Shown piece by piece: positions 28,021 to 36,171 of a DNA stretch of 64,000 bases. Location: assembly GCA_937988745.1 (NCBI GenBank), contig CALKAR010000208.1, forward strand, positions 1 through 64,000. The letters are read 5' to 3'. The translations under genes and the position numbers were made by a program. Every line of letters starts with the position of its first letter. Position 1 is the first letter of the stretch. The notes beneath the pieces were generated by a model that did not search any database, had not been told where the DNA came from, and worked only from the letters and a program-made list of their open reading frames with translations. Source of the DNA: an uncultured Peptococcaceae bacterium (GTDB taxonomy: Bacteria > Bacillota > Limnochordia > Darwinibacteriales > Darwinibacteriaceae).

Positions 28021-29052
28021 ATGCGCATTCTGCTTCTCTCTGAGTTCTTTCTCAGCGGTCAGACAACCCATGTCATGGATCTGGCTGAACAGCTGCAGAA
28101 GCTTGGGCACAGTGTGCATCTTCGCTTAACTCGGGTTCACACACCGCTTTATGCCACTGAATATGCACCTCAGTTGAAGAAGCTTGGGCTCCCTGTATCT
28201 ACAGGAAGCAGCGCGAGCGGACTCAACTACCTGACACGCACCTTTCGCCCTGACCTTATCCACGCACACAGCTCAACCCTGTTCAGCCTTGCTCACCGCT
28301 TAGCTTATCGCCTGCAGATTCCATATGTACTAACCTGCCACGGTTTAGGTTTTGATCATCCTAAATATGCAGACGTTCTGAAGAATGCGGCTGCCGTAAT
28401 AGCTGTAGGCCCAAATGCTGCTGAAGCGATTAAGAAAACCGTCACAAATCTCTTCATCATTCCAAATGGAGTGAACACAGACTATTATGTACCGCCTCTC
28501 GGCGACCGAACGCGCAAGCAGATCTTCTACATCGGCCGCATCGATGAGACTAGAGTCTCTGGCATCAAATACCTTACCCATGTACTCAACTCATATTTTG
28601 ACCAAAACCTCGGTATCATAGGCGACAAAGACCCACGAGTGCCGGGGACCATTTTCCATCCATGGAAAACTGATCTTAAGCCTGCACTCCAGCAGGCAGG
28701 CATAGTCGCTGCCTGTGGACGCACTGCCCGGGAAGCTCTAGCCAGCGGTTGTGCAGTTCTTTTGATGCAGCGCAGTTACGATGGACTAATCTCACCAGCT
28801 CTGGTCAGCCGCTCTAACTTCGATTTCAGCGGCAACCTTGGACGCTACCCCTTCTCCCGGATAGTGCAGGATCTGAGACTGTTGTTTGGCTCCGAAAACA
28901 AACTTAAGAGACTTCAGAAATGGAGCCGAACGTATGCCGAGACGCATCTCAGCAGCACTGCTGCCGCTCTCCAAGTCGTCGCGGTCTACGAGCAAGCACT
29001 GCAGAATCCTACTCGTCGCCCACCTTATCCCTACCGGCTGCTTCGGCGATAA
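28021..29052 (+). CDS. glycosyltransferase family 4-like protein
   Basis: 343 residues with a GT-B layout. The N-terminal domain has MRILLLSEFFLSGQTTHVMDLAEQL and DLIHAHSSTL, then VLTCHGLGFD and IIPNGVNTDYY at the domain boundary. The C-terminal domain has FYIGRID and a donor-site region (GRTAREALASGCAVL) shorter than usual, lacking the classical EGFGL-E motif. It may glycosylate an envelope lipid or polymer; the substrate cannot be told. The ATG follows GGAGG. It ends 44 bases inside the convergent cobalamin adenosyltransferase gene. Confidence 0.8.
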   Translation: MRILLLSEFFLSGQTTHVMDLAEQLQKLGHSVHLRLTRVHTPLYATEYAPQLKKLGLPVSTGSSASGLNYLTRTFRPDLIHAHSSTLFSLAHRLAYRLQIPYVLTCHGLGFDHPKYADVLKNAAAVIAVGPNAAEAIKKTVTNLFIIPNGVNTDYYVPPLGDRTRKQIFYIGRIDETRVSGIKYLTHVLNSYFDQNLGIIGDKDPRVPGTIFHPWKTDLKPALQQAGIVAACGRTAREALASGCAVLLMQRSYDGLISPALVSRSNFDFSGNLGRYPFSRIVQDLRLLFGSENKLKRLQKWSRTYAETHLSSTAAALQVVAVYEQALQNPTRRPPYPYRLLRR

Positions 29053-29584
29053 AAATCTCGTACTCCTCCACCCCCAGCCTGAAATTGAGCCACCGGGCAG
29101 CTACATAAAGATAGTCACTGAGGCGGTTTAAGAACTTAAGGACCGATGCTAGATCACCTTCAAGTGCACACACCCGCCTTTCAGCCCTCCGACAGACTGT
29201 GCGGGCAACGTGAAGTTGAGCAGCGGTAGTTGTTCCTCCCTTTGGGCCAGGCATTAAGAACCTAGTCTGGCGCGGCAGATCTCTTTCCATCTCGTCAATC
29301 CAGCGTTCCAGCTGCTCTGTGGTCTTCACTGAGAGCTGAAACTCTCCCGGCGCCGAGAGCTCCTCTCTGGCCAGGATAGAACCGATCACAAACAGCTTCT
29401 CTTGAATCCACATCAGCTGGTCTGCTAGCTTAGGCGGGGACATAGTGGCGGCCAAGCCTAAGTTAGCCGTCAATTCATCAACTGTCCCGTAGGCTTCTAC
29501 TTGAGGATGTGTCTTCGACACGGCCGTACCGCCCAAGAGCTCGGTCCGTCCTTCATCGCCGCGACGAGTATAGATCTTGTCCAC
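29009..29584 (-). CDS. PduO-type cob(I)alamin adenosyltransferase
   Basis: Makes adenosylcobalamin from cob(I)alamin and ATP. Seen: N-terminal KIYTRRGDEGRTELLGG ATP-binding motif, VEAYGTVDELTANLG, and the C-terminal CRRAERR...LKFLNRLSDYLYVAARW helices, as in PduO/MMAB. It has 191 residues. GTG start behind GAGGTG. It is a likely cofactor source for the class II ribonucleotide reductase and any other B12 enzymes. The 3' ends of this gene and the glycosyltransferase gene overlap by 44 bases. Confidence 0.93.
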   Translation of the reverse strand: MDKIYTRRGDEGRTELLGGTAVSKTHPQVEAYGTVDELTANLGLAATMSPPKLADQLMWIQEKLFVIGSILAREELSAPGEFQLSVKTTEQLERWIDEMERDLPRQTRFLMPGPKGGTTTAAQLHVARTVCRRAERRVCALEGDLASVLKFLNRLSDYLYVAARWLNFRLGVEEYEIFIAEAAGRDKVGDE

Positions 29585-29613
29585 TTTTTCACCTCATTTC
29601 AGGCAAAATAAAA

Positions 29614-29637
29614 AAACCTCATCCGAGGATGAGGTTT
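29614..29637 (-). terminator. intrinsic terminator of the tRNA-Gln/tRNA-Glu unit
   Basis: AAACCTCATCC and GGATGAGGTTT around a 2-base turn (the loop will open to 4 or more). It is followed on the minus strand by a T-rich tract, 9 bases after the tRNA-Glu CCA. Confidence 0.93.
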
Positions 29638-29645
29638 ATCTCGTA

Positions 29646-29721
29646 TGGCACTCCCAAGGGGATTTGAACCCCTGCCTTCGCCGTGAGAGGGCGATGTCCT
29701 AGGCCCCTAGACGATGGGAGC
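29646..29721 (-). tRNA. tRNA-Glu (anticodon CTC)
   Basis: 76 bases including CCA. Acceptor GCTCCCA/TGGGAGT, with a G-U first pair. The anticodon stem is TCGCC/GGCGA with loop CTCTCAC, giving CTC, which reads GAG. The GTTCAAATC T-loop is normal. It is transcribed after tRNA-Gln. Confidence 0.95.
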
Positions 29722-29732
29722 ACATATATTCA

Positions 29733-29806
29733 TGGCTGGGGGACTAGGATTCGAACCTAGACTAGATGAGTCAGAGTCATCCGTCCTGCCATTAGACGAT
29801 CCCCCA
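29733..29806 (-). tRNA. tRNA-Gln (anticodon CTG)
   Basis: 74 bases including CCA. Acceptor TGGGGGA/TCCCCCA (U1-A72, as in tRNA-Gln). The anticodon stem is GATGA/TCATC with loop CTCTGAC, giving CTG, which reads CAG. It is the first gene of a two-tRNA unit with tRNA-Glu. Confidence 0.95.
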
Positions 29807-29818
29807 GCGACATGAATA

Positions 29819-29847
29819 ACTATACCACATCCTCTTGAAAAAAACAA
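29819..29847 (-). promoter_or_regulatory. probable promoter of the tRNA-Gln/tRNA-Glu unit
   Basis: Minus strand TTGTTT (29842-29847), 17-base spacer, TATAGT (29819-29824), 12 bases before the tRNA. The -35 half lies inside an inverted repeat (CCTCTTG/CAAGAGG) that may also help end the OsmC transcript. Confidence 0.6.
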
Positions 29848-29866
29848 GAGGTAAATTGGTTTTTTC

Positions 29867-30280
29867 TCAAAGAATCTCTATGGACCAGTCTATGGACGCA
29901 GTTTTCGACAGCATACCCGCTACAGAACAGTACTTTTCCATGCTCAGACGCACGGCATCCTGAAGCGGTTTTTCGGTAAGTCCTTCGCCCTCAAATACAA
30001 ATTTCACATTTATCTTCGTGAACACCCTTGGATGTTCCTCTGCCCTTTCCGCATCTAAGAAAATTTCCATGCGGCGCAAATTGAGGCGCTTCTTCTGCAC
30101 GATGGAAACCACATCAATCCCTGAACATCCAGCTAAACCCATAAGAACCATTTCCATAGGGCTAGCCGCAGCACCATCGCCACCGTGGTCAGGGCTGACA
30201 TCCATTACCACTGCATGGTTGGAACCGGAGATTCCCACGAACCCCATCTTTCCATTCCACTGCACACGTGCCTGCATCAT
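29867..30280 (-). CDS. OsmC family protein
   Basis: 137 residues with the OsmC/Ohr fold pattern: an N-terminal beta sheet (ARVQWNGKMGF), GDGAAASPMEMVLMGLAGCSGIDVVSI with the first redox Cys in GLAGCS, and KYCSVAGML with the second. Proteins of this kind detoxify peroxides with a cysteine pair; the YhfA/general OsmC subgroup is more likely than Ohr. ATG behind AAGGGAG. It lies 16 bases after gltX on the same strand. Confidence 0.88.
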   Translation of the reverse strand: MMQARVQWNGKMGFVGISGSNHAVVMDVSPDHGGDGAAASPMEMVLMGLAGCSGIDVVSIVQKKRLNLRRMEIFLDAERAEEHPRVFTKINVKFVFEGEGLTEKPLQDAVRLSMEKYCSVAGMLSKTASIDWSIEIL

Positions 30281-30296
30281 GAACGCTCCCTTCTAA

Positions 30297-31772
30297 TTAT
30301 TCCTCACTTTTTTCCGCAATTAGAGCCAAGGCGCGATCAATCCGGGTCAATACTGTATCTTTGCCTAGTATTTCTAGTACCTCATAAATGCCTGGGCTTA
30401 CATTGGTACCTGTAAGGGCCACCCGCAGGGGTGGAATAATCTTCCCTAACTTGAGATCAAACTTCGCCATAGCCTCCTTAAACACAGGAGCCAAAAATTC
30501 CTCACTGAAATTCTCCACATCGGCAAACTGATTACGCAGGAACTGGAGAATATCAGCGGCCTGGCCTTTAAGGAGGAACTTCGTCACCGCTTTCTCATCA
30601 TATGTGAATTCATCAGAGAAGAAATAGCGGGACATTTCTACGACTTCGCTTACCAGTTTCACCCGGCTCTGTAGTTCTTTCAGTACCTTCCTTACCTTTT
30701 CCTCCACATCGGAGTTCAGTTCCTCTGGCACCAATCCCGCCTTCTGCAGATAAGCTACTGCACGCTGATAGAACTCATCTAGGTCTAGTTCCCGAATGTA
30801 AACGCCGTTCATCCACTGAAGCTTTTGGAAGTCAAATACCGCAGCGTTCTTCGAGACGCGCTCTAACGAAAACTTCTCGATCAGTTCTTCCCTAGTAAAG
30901 AGGGTCGAACTGTCGTCATAGCCCCATCCTAAGAGCGCGAGATAATTCACCATTGCATCTGGGAGATAACCTTCTTCCTCAAACTGTGTGACAGAAGTGG
31001 CACCATGGCGTTTGCTGAGACGCGTTTTGTCTGAACCGAGGATCATAGGAATATGTGCGAACTCGGGTACCGCAAATCCCAAAGCCTCATACAGCTGAAT
31101 CTGTTTAGGTGTGTTGGGGATGTGGTCCTCACCCCGGATAACATGGGTGATCTCCATCAGCGCATCGTCAATTACCACTGCGAAGTTGTATGTCGGGACC
31201 CCATCAGACTTAATAATGACGAAATCATCGACTTGACTGTTGGGGAACTTGACACTGCCGCGGACTATGTCAGGGAACTCCAGTTCCCCTTCCTTAATAG
31301 ATAAGAAACGAAGAACTGGCTTGCGCCCCTCTGCGCGAAAGGCTTCTTTCTCTGCTTCAGTCAACTTCAAGCAGCGGCCATCATAGTGCATGTCTAGTTT
31401 CTGCTCTCTCTGAATGCGGCGCTGTTCTTCGAGCTCTTCAGGTGTGCAGAAACATTCATATGCCCGGCCCTTATCTACGAGCTTCTGCGCATATTCACGG
31501 TATAATTCGAGGCGTTCGGTCTGAAAATACGGGCCGTAGTCGCCGCCCACTCCAGGGCCTTCGTCCCAATCAAGACCGAGGAAGCGCATTCCTTCTAATA
31601 TTCCTTGGACAGATTCTTCTGTTGAACGGGCTAAGTCCGTGTCTTCAATGCGCAGAACAAAACTACCACCATGCTTCCTGGCAAACAGCCAGTTATAAAG
31701 CGCGGTCCGTGCTCCACCCACATGCAGAAAACCAGTTGGGCTGGGAGCAAACCGCACCCTAACCTTGCTCAT
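30297..31772 (-). CDS. gltX: glutamyl-tRNA synthetase
   Basis: Charges tRNA-Glu, and in bacteria lacking GlnRS also tRNA-Gln before amidation. Class I features: HIGH-like FAPSPTGFLHVGGART near the start, IEDTD, and KMSK-like DKTRLSKRHGATS. The C-terminal anticodon-binding helical domain is complete; 491 residues. ATG at 31772. It sits just upstream of osmC and the tRNA-Gln/Glu unit, whose products are its expected substrates. Whether it is non-discriminating cannot be read safely. Confidence 0.96.
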   Translation of the reverse strand: MSKVRVRFAPSPTGFLHVGGARTALYNWLFARKHGGSFVLRIEDTDLARSTEESVQGILEGMRFLGLDWDEGPGVGGDYGPYFQTERLELYREYAQKLVDKGRAYECFCTPEELEEQRRIQREQKLDMHYDGRCLKLTEAEKEAFRAEGRKPVLRFLSIKEGELEFPDIVRGSVKFPNSQVDDFVIIKSDGVPTYNFAVVIDDALMEITHVIRGEDHIPNTPKQIQLYEALGFAVPEFAHIPMILGSDKTRLSKRHGATSVTQFEEEGYLPDAMVNYLALLGWGYDDSSTLFTREELIEKFSLERVSKNAAVFDFQKLQWMNGVYIRELDLDEFYQRAVAYLQKAGLVPEELNSDVEEKVRKVLKELQSRVKLVSEVVEMSRYFFSDEFTYDEKAVTKFLLKGQAADILQFLRNQFADVENFSEEFLAPVFKEAMAKFDLKLGKIIPPLRVALTGTNVSPGIYEVLEILGKDTVLTRIDRALALIAEKSEE

Positions 31773-31784
31773 TCTTCTTCCTCC

Positions 31785-32555
31785 TCAATGTTTCGCATGA
31801 AATTTCACTAAGTCCCGAGCCAATTCACGGTAGGCAAGCGCCCCCGGGACCTGGATCTTAGTTTCAAAAATAGGAATCCGCTGAGCAGCCGCTTCCGCAA
31901 AACGAATACTGCGGTTCACTACATACGGATATAGGTGCAGCTTGGGAAACTCCTGCTTAAGCGTTTTGAGGATCCTTCGAGCGTGCACCGTCCGGCTGTC
32001 GAACATAGTCGGCAGAAGGCCTGCCACTTCCAGATCGCTGTTCAGCTGGCCCCTAACCTTGTTGATCAGTTTCAGGAGAGCGGTTGTTCCCCGCACACTG
32101 AGATACTCACAGGATACGGGAATAATTACTCGATCGGCAGCAGCTAAGGCGTTCAGAGTCAAAAGGCCTAGTGACGGTTGACAATCAATGAGAACAAAGT
32201 CGTATTCGTCACGCACCTCATTGATAATCTTGGTAATACGCCTTTCCCGCGCCGGAGCATTGATCAGCTGGAATTCAGCAATGGACAAGTCAATGTTTGC
32301 CGGCAGCAGATCAACACCGTACTCATTACGGAGAACAACGTCCGTGACCCGAGTACTGCGCAACAGACAGTGATAAATCGTGCGCTCTAGATCTTCCGGT
32401 TCGTAGCCGGCACAGAAGGTTAACCCTCCCTGCGGATCCAAATCCACAAGGAGGACTTGCTGTCCTAGGTCGGCTAAAGCCACGCCAAGATTATATGTAG
32501 ATGTAGTTTTCCCTACTCCACCTTTTTGATTGGCGAGGACATAGACAGTTGCCAC
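31785..32555 (-). CDS. ParA/Soj family ATPase
   Basis: 256 residues. Deviant Walker A NQKGGVGKTTS with the signature Lys at the N-terminus, VDLDPQGGLT, and DFVLIDCQPSLGLLTLNALAAAD. It resembles chromosomal Soj/ParA-type proteins. No parB follows; instead gltX begins 12 bases downstream, so this is a stand-alone ParA-like protein or a cell-pole/chemotaxis-type cargo positioner. A 14-base palindrome lies upstream at 32586-32599. GTG start behind GGAGGGATAAGCG. Confidence 0.88.
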   Translation of the reverse strand: MATVYVLANQKGGVGKTTSTYNLGVALADLGQQVLLVDLDPQGGLTFCAGYEPEDLERTIYHCLLRSTRVTDVVLRNEYGVDLLPANIDLSIAEFQLINAPARERRITKIINEVRDEYDFVLIDCQPSLGLLTLNALAAADRVIIPVSCEYLSVRGTTALLKLINKVRGQLNSDLEVAGLLPTMFDSRTVHARRILKTLKQEFPKLHLYPYVVNRSIRFAEAAAQRIPIFETKIQVPGALAYRELARDLVKFHAKH

Positions 32556-32585
32556 CGCTTATCCCTCCTGAACACCCCCTAAGTA

Positions 32586-32599
32586 GTTCAACAATGAAC
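32586..32599. repeat. small inverted repeat upstream of the ParA-like gene
   Basis: GTTCA-ACAA-TGAAC lies 31 bases before the ParA GTG, in the divergent region shared with the 2-hydroxyacid dehydrogenase gene. It is a possible operator; it does not match the parS consensus. Confidence 0.4.
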
Positions 32600-32705
32600 C
32601 ACGAAACCCTGCCGTCCACGGTTTGGATTGACAAAACACTAGAACTTCCATAAGCTAAAAATGACAAGTCACAATCTACAATTTTTTAGGAGGTTCTCAC
32701 AACCA

Positions 32706-33683
32706 ATGTACCGCATTTTCGTAACACGATCCCTCCCAGGCGACGCACTCGAAAATATAAAAGACCGCTTTGATGTAACCGTTTATCCTCTAGATCGGAC
32801 CATAACAAAGGATGAACTCATTACATATCTAAAAGATGCCGATGCACTCATTTCCATGCTTTCTGACCCAATCGACAAAGAAGTAATCGACGCTGGAGAG
32901 AAACTGAAAGTCATTGCGAACTACGCGGTCGGCTACAATAACATTGATGTAGAAGCAGCCACAAACCGCGGCATTGCTGTAGTTAATACACCAGATGTAC
33001 TCACAGAAGCAAGTGCAGACCTGGCTTGGGCTTTGCTCTTGGCAGTCAGCCGCCGGTTGATTGAAGGAGACACTATGACCCGTGCTGGGAGATTCCGCGG
33101 CTGGGCTCCTGAGCTGCTCCTCGGCGTACCAGTTTACGGTCAAACGCTGGGCATCATCGGCGCCGGACGCATAGGTCAGGCCGTTGCCCGTCGGGCAAAG
33201 GGATTCGGCATGCGCATTCTATACCACAACCGCAACCGGCTTCCAGAACAAGTCGAACGGGACCTCGGCATGAACTATGCATCTCTAGATGAACTGCTGA
33301 AAGAATCAGATTTCGTGTCGCTGCACTGCCCGCTCACTGCTGAGACACGGCACCTTATTGGCCCCCGGGAGCTGAAAATGATGAAATCAACTGCCGTTTT
33401 AATTAACACTGCTCGGGGACCAGTTGTGGATGAGCATGCCCTCTTAGACGCACTCCGTAAGAAACAGATCTTTGGTGCCGGCCTCGACGTGTTTGAAAGG
33501 GAACCATTATTGACACCAGGTCTTGCCGATCTGCCGAATGTTGTGCTTACACCGCATATCGGAAGCGCGGACACTCGCACTCGCTTGGCCATGGTTGACA
33601 TGATCCTGAACGATATTACAGCAGTGCTGGAGAATAAGCGTCCAAAGAATCTAGTGAATCCTGAAGTCTGGGAAAGGAGATAA
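32706..33683 (+). CDS. D-2-hydroxyacid dehydrogenase (glyoxylate/hydroxypyruvate reductase type)
   Basis: 325 residues. NAD(P)-binding motif GIIGAGRIGQAVARR near residue 150, substrate/catalytic Arg in NTARGPVVDE, Glu in VFEREP, and His in LTPHIGSADTRTR. The HIGSA-TR ending and TPDVLTEASADLAWAL stretch match glyoxylate reductases such as GyaR rather than SerA, and no ACT domain is present. ATG 32706 follows AGGAGG. It is followed after 4 bases by a tiny PspC gene, an odd pairing. Confidence 0.88.
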   Translation: MYRIFVTRSLPGDALENIKDRFDVTVYPLDRTITKDELITYLKDADALISMLSDPIDKEVIDAGEKLKVIANYAVGYNNIDVEAATNRGIAVVNTPDVLTEASADLAWALLLAVSRRLIEGDTMTRAGRFRGWAPELLLGVPVYGQTLGIIGAGRIGQAVARRAKGFGMRILYHNRNRLPEQVERDLGMNYASLDELLKESDFVSLHCPLTAETRHLIGPRELKMMKSTAVLINTARGPVVDEHALLDALRKKQIFGAGLDVFEREPLLTPGLADLPNVVLTPHIGSADTRTRLAMVDMILNDITAVLENKRPKNLVNPEVWERR

Positions 33684-33687
33684 AATT

Positions 33688-33867
33688 ATGCGCAAGAGGC
33701 TGGTGCGTTCCCGTGATCGGAAAATAGCGGGAGTATGCGGCGGAATTGCTGACTACCTCGGGATCGATCCAACTGTGATCCGGCTCATCTGGCTGATTGC
33801 ACTTTTAGTCTACGGCACAGGCGGTTTCCTCTATCTAATCTGCTGGATTGTCATACCAGAGTACTAA
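33688..33867 (+). CDS. minimal PspC domain protein
   Basis: 59 residues, essentially one PspC domain: RDRKIAGVCGGIADYLGIDPTVIRLIW, a transmembrane helix, then a short CWIVIPEY tail. It begins ATG behind AAAGGAG, 4 bases after the dehydrogenase stop. It is probably a membrane stress protein related to the N-terminal half of the protein at 25045. No PspA is visible in the window. Confidence 0.9.
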   Translation: MRKRLVRSRDRKIAGVCGGIADYLGIDPTVIRLIWLIALLVYGTGGFLYLICWIVIPEY

Positions 33868-33880
33868 GCGAATCATGAAC

Positions 33881-33918
33881 AAAGGCTCCGGACATCTTAT
33901 CAGATGAAAGGAGCCTTT
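33881..33918 (+). terminator. hairpin after the PspC gene, overlapping the yyaL ribosome binding site
   Basis: AAAGGCTCC (33881-33889) pairs with GGAGCCTTT (33910-33918), with an inner ATCT/AGAT pairing. The only T run is the TTT of the arm, then GC-TT-ATG. The 3' arm holds the GGAG used by yyaL, so the structure could end the upstream transcript, mask yyaL translation, or do both. Confidence 0.7.
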
Positions 33919-33922
33919 GCTT

Positions 33923-35929
33923 ATGAGTACGCTGACAATTCAAACTAACCGGCTGCGCAAAGCTGATTCTCCTTATCTTCTTCAACATGCTGAAAACCCA
34001 GTCCAGTGGTTCATGTGGGGTCAAGAGGCCCTCGATAAAGCGCGTGAGCTTGATCGGCCTATCTTCCTCAGCATTGGCTACAGTACCTGTCACTGGTGCC
34101 ACGTAATGGCCCGCGAATCCTTTGAAGATGAAGAGATCGCCAATATGCTCAACAAACGCTTTGTCCCCATCAAGGTTGATCGGGAGGAACGGCCTGATAT
34201 CGACATGATTTATATCAATGCGTGCCTAGCTGCGACGGGTAGTGCAGGCTGGCCTTTGACTGCAATCTGCACCCCTGAAGGCCGGCCATTTTTTCTGGGA
34301 ACCTACTTCCCTCCGCGGACCAAGCGCGGTATGCCAGGTCTTTTGGAAATCCTGACCACCATTTCTGAACATTGGAAGAAAAGCCGCTCGCAAGCAGAAA
34401 CGGCAGCACTGGAAATCATGGCAGCCGCTCAGCCATCCCTTCCAAAAGGTGATGAAATCCAGCCACTACCCCAGCTAGTGCAGAGAGCGGTAGACGGCTT
34501 TAAGGCAGCCTTCGATCCAGAGTACGGTGGCTTTGGACACGCTCCTAAGTTCCCCACACCGACCAACCTGCTCTTTCTTCTCCGGCAGTGGGATAAAACA
34601 CGCGATCAACATCTACGGGATATAATCGAGATCAGCCTCATCGGTATGTATAGAGGCGGTGTATTCGATCACATCGGATATGGCTTCCATCGATATGCCA
34701 CCGACCGACAGTGGCTAGTACCCCACTTTGAGAAGATGCTCTACGATAACGCCCTCCTAGCCCTAACATACATCGAGGCTTTCCAAGCTTTCGGCGAGCC
34801 TCTCTACCGCAGTGTTGCCCAGAAAATATTCCGATACGTCCTGCGTGACATGCAGCATCCAGATGGCGGTTTCTATGCTGCGGAAGACGCAGACTCTGAA
34901 GGCGAAGAAGGTACCTTCTATCTCTGGACCAAAGGAGAGATTCTTCACGCCCTTCCTAGCCCCATTGGGGAGCAGTTTTGTCAGCTTTATGACATCACGG
35001 AAGAGGGCAACTTCGAAGGAGGGAGTATCCCAAATCTGATTAATGCCCCTGAGGAGCAGGTGCGCAACTTCGCCGAAATGCAGAACTGGCTTGAAGAACT
35101 TCAGCGTCGGCGCACATACCGTGAGCGCCCAGGTCTGGACAATAAGATCATTACCGCTTGGAATGGACTAATGATCGGTGCACTGGCTCGCGGGTACCGT
35201 GTTCTTGGCGATGAGAATCTTCTGCAGGCAGCCCGTGCCGCTGTTCAGTTCATCCTCGACAATCTAGTCGATGGAGAAGGGCAGCTGTATTCAACGTTCC
35301 GGAAGCGCCGAGGAACCCTTGGCTTTCTTGACGACTATGCGTTTCTTTCTTTCGGTCTATTAGAGCTTTACGAAGCCTGTCAAGACGACTACTACCTAGA
35401 GCTAGCAGAACATTTCATGAGCGATCTCCTCACACTGTTCGAGGACAAACACGGACCTGGTTTGTTCTTCACGAGTCCGAATGTGACAGATCTGCCTATT
35501 CGTCCCAAGAGCCTGGAGGATGGTGCCATGCCTTCGGGAACTGCAGTAACCTTGTGGAATCTGGTCAAACTGGCGGCTATCAAGCCAGATGTTCGCTGGG
35601 AAAAAACTCTCAATAGATTAGCCCGAGGTGCTGCTCCGGCAGCCGAGAAACAGCCCTGGCACTTCCCAGCCTTATTGATAGCCCTGGGCACGGCACAGGA
35701 ACCTCCGCTGGAAATCACATTTATCGGCGATTTATCAAGCAGCGCCTTCCAAGACCTGTGGGCAGCCGTCAACAGCCACTATCTGCCCGATGCAGCTCTG
35801 AAATTCGATCCAGGGCCTGAAAACGGACGCTGTACTGCACAAGTATGTCTGCACCAGCGTTGTCTGCCGCCCACTTCAGATCCTGACAAACTGCTCGAAA
35901 TTTTGGATACAAAAAAAGCCAGCATTTAG
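33923..35929 (+). CDS. YyaL/DUF255 thioredoxin-domain protein
   Basis: 668 residues. The N-terminal thioredoxin-like domain ([21 protein letters not shown], then STCHWCHVM near residue 53) is followed by an (alpha/alpha)6 barrel-like domain with [26 protein letters not shown] and [14 protein letters not shown]. Relatives (spermatogenesis-associated protein 20, YyaL) are widespread; their role is unsettled, though some resemble N-acylglucosamine epimerase/cellobiose epimerase in the barrel. No membrane segment. ATG 33923. Confidence 0.9.
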   Translation: MSTLTIQTNRLRKADSPYLLQHAENPVQWFMWGQEALDKARELDRPIFLSIGYSTCHWCHVMARESFEDEEIANMLNKRFVPIKVDREERPDIDMIYINACLAATGSAGWPLTAICTPEGRPFFLGTYFPPRTKRGMPGLLEILTTISEHWKKSRSQAETAALEIMAAAQPSLPKGDEIQPLPQLVQRAVDGFKAAFDPEYGGFGHAPKFPTPTNLLFLLRQWDKTRDQHLRDIIEISLIGMYRGGVFDHIGYGFHRYATDRQWLVPHFEKMLYDNALLALTYIEAFQAFGEPLYRSVAQKIFRYVLRDMQHPDGGFYAAEDADSEGEEGTFYLWTKGEILHALPSPIGEQFCQLYDITEEGNFEGGSIPNLINAPEEQVRNFAEMQNWLEELQRRRTYRERPGLDNKIITAWNGLMIGALARGYRVLGDENLLQAARAAVQFILDNLVDGEGQLYSTFRKRRGTLGFLDDYAFLSFGLLELYEACQDDYYLELAEHFMSDLLTLFEDKHGPGLFFTSPNVTDLPIRPKSLEDGAMPSGTAVTLWNLVKLAAIKPDVRWEKTLNRLARGAAPAAEKQPWHFPALLIALGTAQEPPLEITFIGDLSSSAFQDLWAAVNSHYLPDAALKFDPGPENGRCTAQVCLHQRCLPPTSDPDKLLEILDTKKASI

Positions 35930-35937
35930 CTGGCTTT
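35915..35937 (-). terminator. intrinsic terminator of tRNA-Asn
   Basis: AAAGCCAGC-attta-GCTGGCTTT. On the minus strand it continues with TTTT, 15 bases after the tRNA-Asn 3' end. It overlaps the yyaL stop codon and may serve that gene weakly too. Confidence 0.85.
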
Positions 35938-35951
35938 CACTGTTCTTAATA

Positions 35952-36026
<75 letters not shown>

Positions 36027-36091
36027 ACAAGCACTATCCATACTTTAGCACAGGGTTTATTTCAAGTCAAGCCCCTTTTTTCTATTTGTCA

Positions 36092-36171
36092 CCAATACAA
36101 TTCTCCTCTCATATCCTGTTATGAGCCGCAGGACTGCGGTATTTGCAAGGAAAAGGAGGATTGTACCTTGG
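36092..36171 (+). promoter_or_regulatory. structured 5' leader of the LysM gene (candidate cis-regulatory RNA)
   Basis: A closing stem P1 pairs 36092-36107 with 36154-36171: 12 pairs (one G-U), a CC bulge, then 4 pairs. The 3' side contains both the GGAGG and the TTG start. Directly inside and adjacent are P2 (36108-36113 with 36120-36125, CTCATA/TATGAG, 6-base loop) and P3 (36126-36130 with 36135-36139, CCGCA/TGCGG, GGAC loop), then a 14-base single strand. No T run follows, so it is not a terminator. It does not match a riboswitch class I know. That the region is transcribed from upstream is assumed. Confidence 0.6.

Noticed and set aside
32586..32599. parS site next to the ParA gene
   Set aside because: The palindrome does not match TGTTTCACGTGAAACA in length or centre.
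36039..36047. Sigma-K-like -10 element CATACTTTA upstream of the LysM gene
   Set aside because: The -10 pattern fits, but no well-spaced AC-containing -35 is evident and a 9-base match is easily found by chance. Kept only as a hint.
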